Positions 63,214-64,000 of a DNA stretch of 64,000 nt are shown piece after piece. This DNA is from Bradyrhizobium niftali. Its GTDB lineage: Bacteria > Pseudomonadota > Alphaproteobacteria > Rhizobiales > Xanthobacteraceae. The translations under genes were made by a program, and so were the position numbers. The notes under the pieces were generated by a model that was not told the DNA's origin, did not search any database, and saw only the letters and a program-made list of their open reading frames with translations. The stretch's first letter is position 1. Each line of letters opens with the position of its first letter. The stretch covers positions 372,001 to 436,000 of the forward strand of contig NZ_SPQT01000001.1 in NCBI RefSeq assembly GCF_004571025.1. The letters run 5' to 3'.

Positions 63214-64000
63214 GCGCGGAAGATCCGGTTGACGCGTTGGTCGATCTCGTCCTTGCGCTCGTTGTACCACTTCCAGTCGACCTGGATCAGCTTCGAGACT
63301 TTCTCGGGCGTGGTGAGCAGCTTGGCGTCGTACTTGGCGTCGAGCTTCACCTTCTTGTTGGCCGGCGAGTACCACACGGTTTCCGCGAGGCGCTTCTGCA
63401 CCTCTGGGCGCAGCATGTAGTTGACATAGGCGTTGGCGAGCTCCTTCATCTTGCTGCCGGGCGTGATGGTCAGGACCTGCTCGAGCGACAGCACGCCTTC
63501 GCTCGGCGAGACGAAGTCGGTCGGCTGGTTCTGCCCGTCATAGCGGTAGATGCCGGAATCGTGGATGACGCAGAGGCCGACTTCGCCCGACAGGAGCATC
63601 TTCTCCATCGCGCCGGTGAAATCGACGATCTTGATCGGCTTGAGCTTCTCCAGTGCGGTGTAGGCCGCATCGAGGTCGGTCTGTCCCTTGCCAAACAACG
63701 TGCCGCACATCATCAGGAAGGCCTGGCCGAGGCTGTTGACGGGAATGACGTAGCCGCCACGGACGCCGTTGTATTTCGCGTCCCATAGCTCCTTCCACGA
63801 GGTGATGCTGCCATAGCCCTTGTCGGTGCGCAGGCCGAGCCCGATGGCGCTGGTGAAGATCGAGACGCCGACGATCTTGTCGCTGACGGCGTAGGGGTAG
63901 ACGTCGGCGAGATTCGGCACGAGCCTGGGATCGATCTTCGGCTCGACGAGGCCCATCTCGGCGGCGGCCCACTGCTCGTTGGAATTGGTGTGCAGCACGT
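63210..64000 (-). CDS. Periplasmic binding protein, PotD/family 1 type, 5' end cut by window edge
   Basis: About 263 C-terminal residues are present; the frame is open to the end of the window. VPNLADVYPYAVSDKIVGVSIFTSAIGLGLRTDKGYGSITSWKELWDAKYNG and MLLSGEVGLCVIHDSGIYRYDGQ fit the spermidine/putrescine-like family. The position before the ATPase, hydantoinase, DUF917 and AroM genes suggests that the ligand is the substrate of those enzymes. The signal peptide is not in view. Confidence 0.85.
   Translation of the reverse strand, partial: VLHTNSNEQWAAAEMGLVEPKIDPRLVPNLADVYPYAVSDKIVGVSIFTSAIGLGLRTDKGYGSITSWKELWDAKYNGVRGGYVIPVNSLGQAFLMMCGTLFGKGQTDLDAAYTALEKLKPIKIVDFTGAMEKMLLSGEVGLCVIHDSGIYRYDGQNQPTDFVSPSEGVLSLEQVLTITPGSKMKELANAYVNYMLRPEVQKRLAETVWYSPANKKVKLDAKYDAKLLTTPEKVSKLIQVDWKWYNERKDEIDQRVNRIFRA

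Overview
The window is GC-rich alphaproteobacterial chromosome, most likely Bradyrhizobium or a close relative in the Nitrobacteraceae. I infer this from codon use, a DUF1236 secreted protein, several short protein families and palindromic repeats that resemble those of Bradyrhizobium, and the density of ABC importers. I see no tRNA, rRNA, CRISPR array, transposase or phage gene.

Left arm (1-14900), mostly single genes: the end of a tartronate semialdehyde reductase gene, a DUF1236 protein, a VanZ-like protein, a two-gene ThDP decarboxylase resembling sulfopyruvate decarboxylase (ComDE) facing a 2-hydroxyacid dehydrogenase, an orphan FlgC-like protein, a frameshifted GNAT acetyltransferase, an Orn/Lys/Arg decarboxylase, a Gpi18-like mannosyltransferase, an Lrp regulator divergent from alanine dehydrogenase, a HAPMO-like Baeyer-Villiger monooxygenase and a YeiH-type putative sulfate exporter.

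15022-23799 is the most unusual block. It holds an NrtABC/TauABC-type importer, a Crp/Fnr regulator, a DUF971 protein, ferredoxin-NADP reductase, a flavoprotein plus 2x[4Fe-4S] ferredoxin pair resembling AprA/AprB, and a HEAT-repeat protein. A short motif built on CAACTAATTG lies in front of each of its four transcription units outside the regulator gene, which suggests one regulon. The substrate is unknown.

23932-37987 is an aldose oxidation locus. It has a FAH-family (XylX-like) dehydratase, a galactofuranose-type importer (YtfQRT-YjfF), a FadR-type regulator with a matching palindrome upstream, an aldose 1-dehydrogenase, a mutarotase, a lactonase and ChvE-GguAB. 38304-48055 is a polyol locus: HAD phosphatase, SorC regulator, SmoEFGK-like importer, polyol dehydrogenase, FGGY ketose kinase and PfkB kinase. 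TGAGC-N4-GCTCA operators stand in front of both of its transcription units.

48060-55998 pairs a LysR regulator with a divergent amidase and a complete oligopeptide-type ABC importer. 55999-58690 is a visibly less GC-rich patch of very small genes lying among decayed pieces of a second copy of the oligopeptide-binding protein gene. The right end (58776-64000, minus strand) is a tightly coupled operon of hydantoinase/oxoprolinase, DUF917, AroM and a PotA/PotD-like importer, open at the window edge. Four families of palindromic intergenic repeats are scattered through the window, some nested or duplicated with pieces of neighbouring genes.
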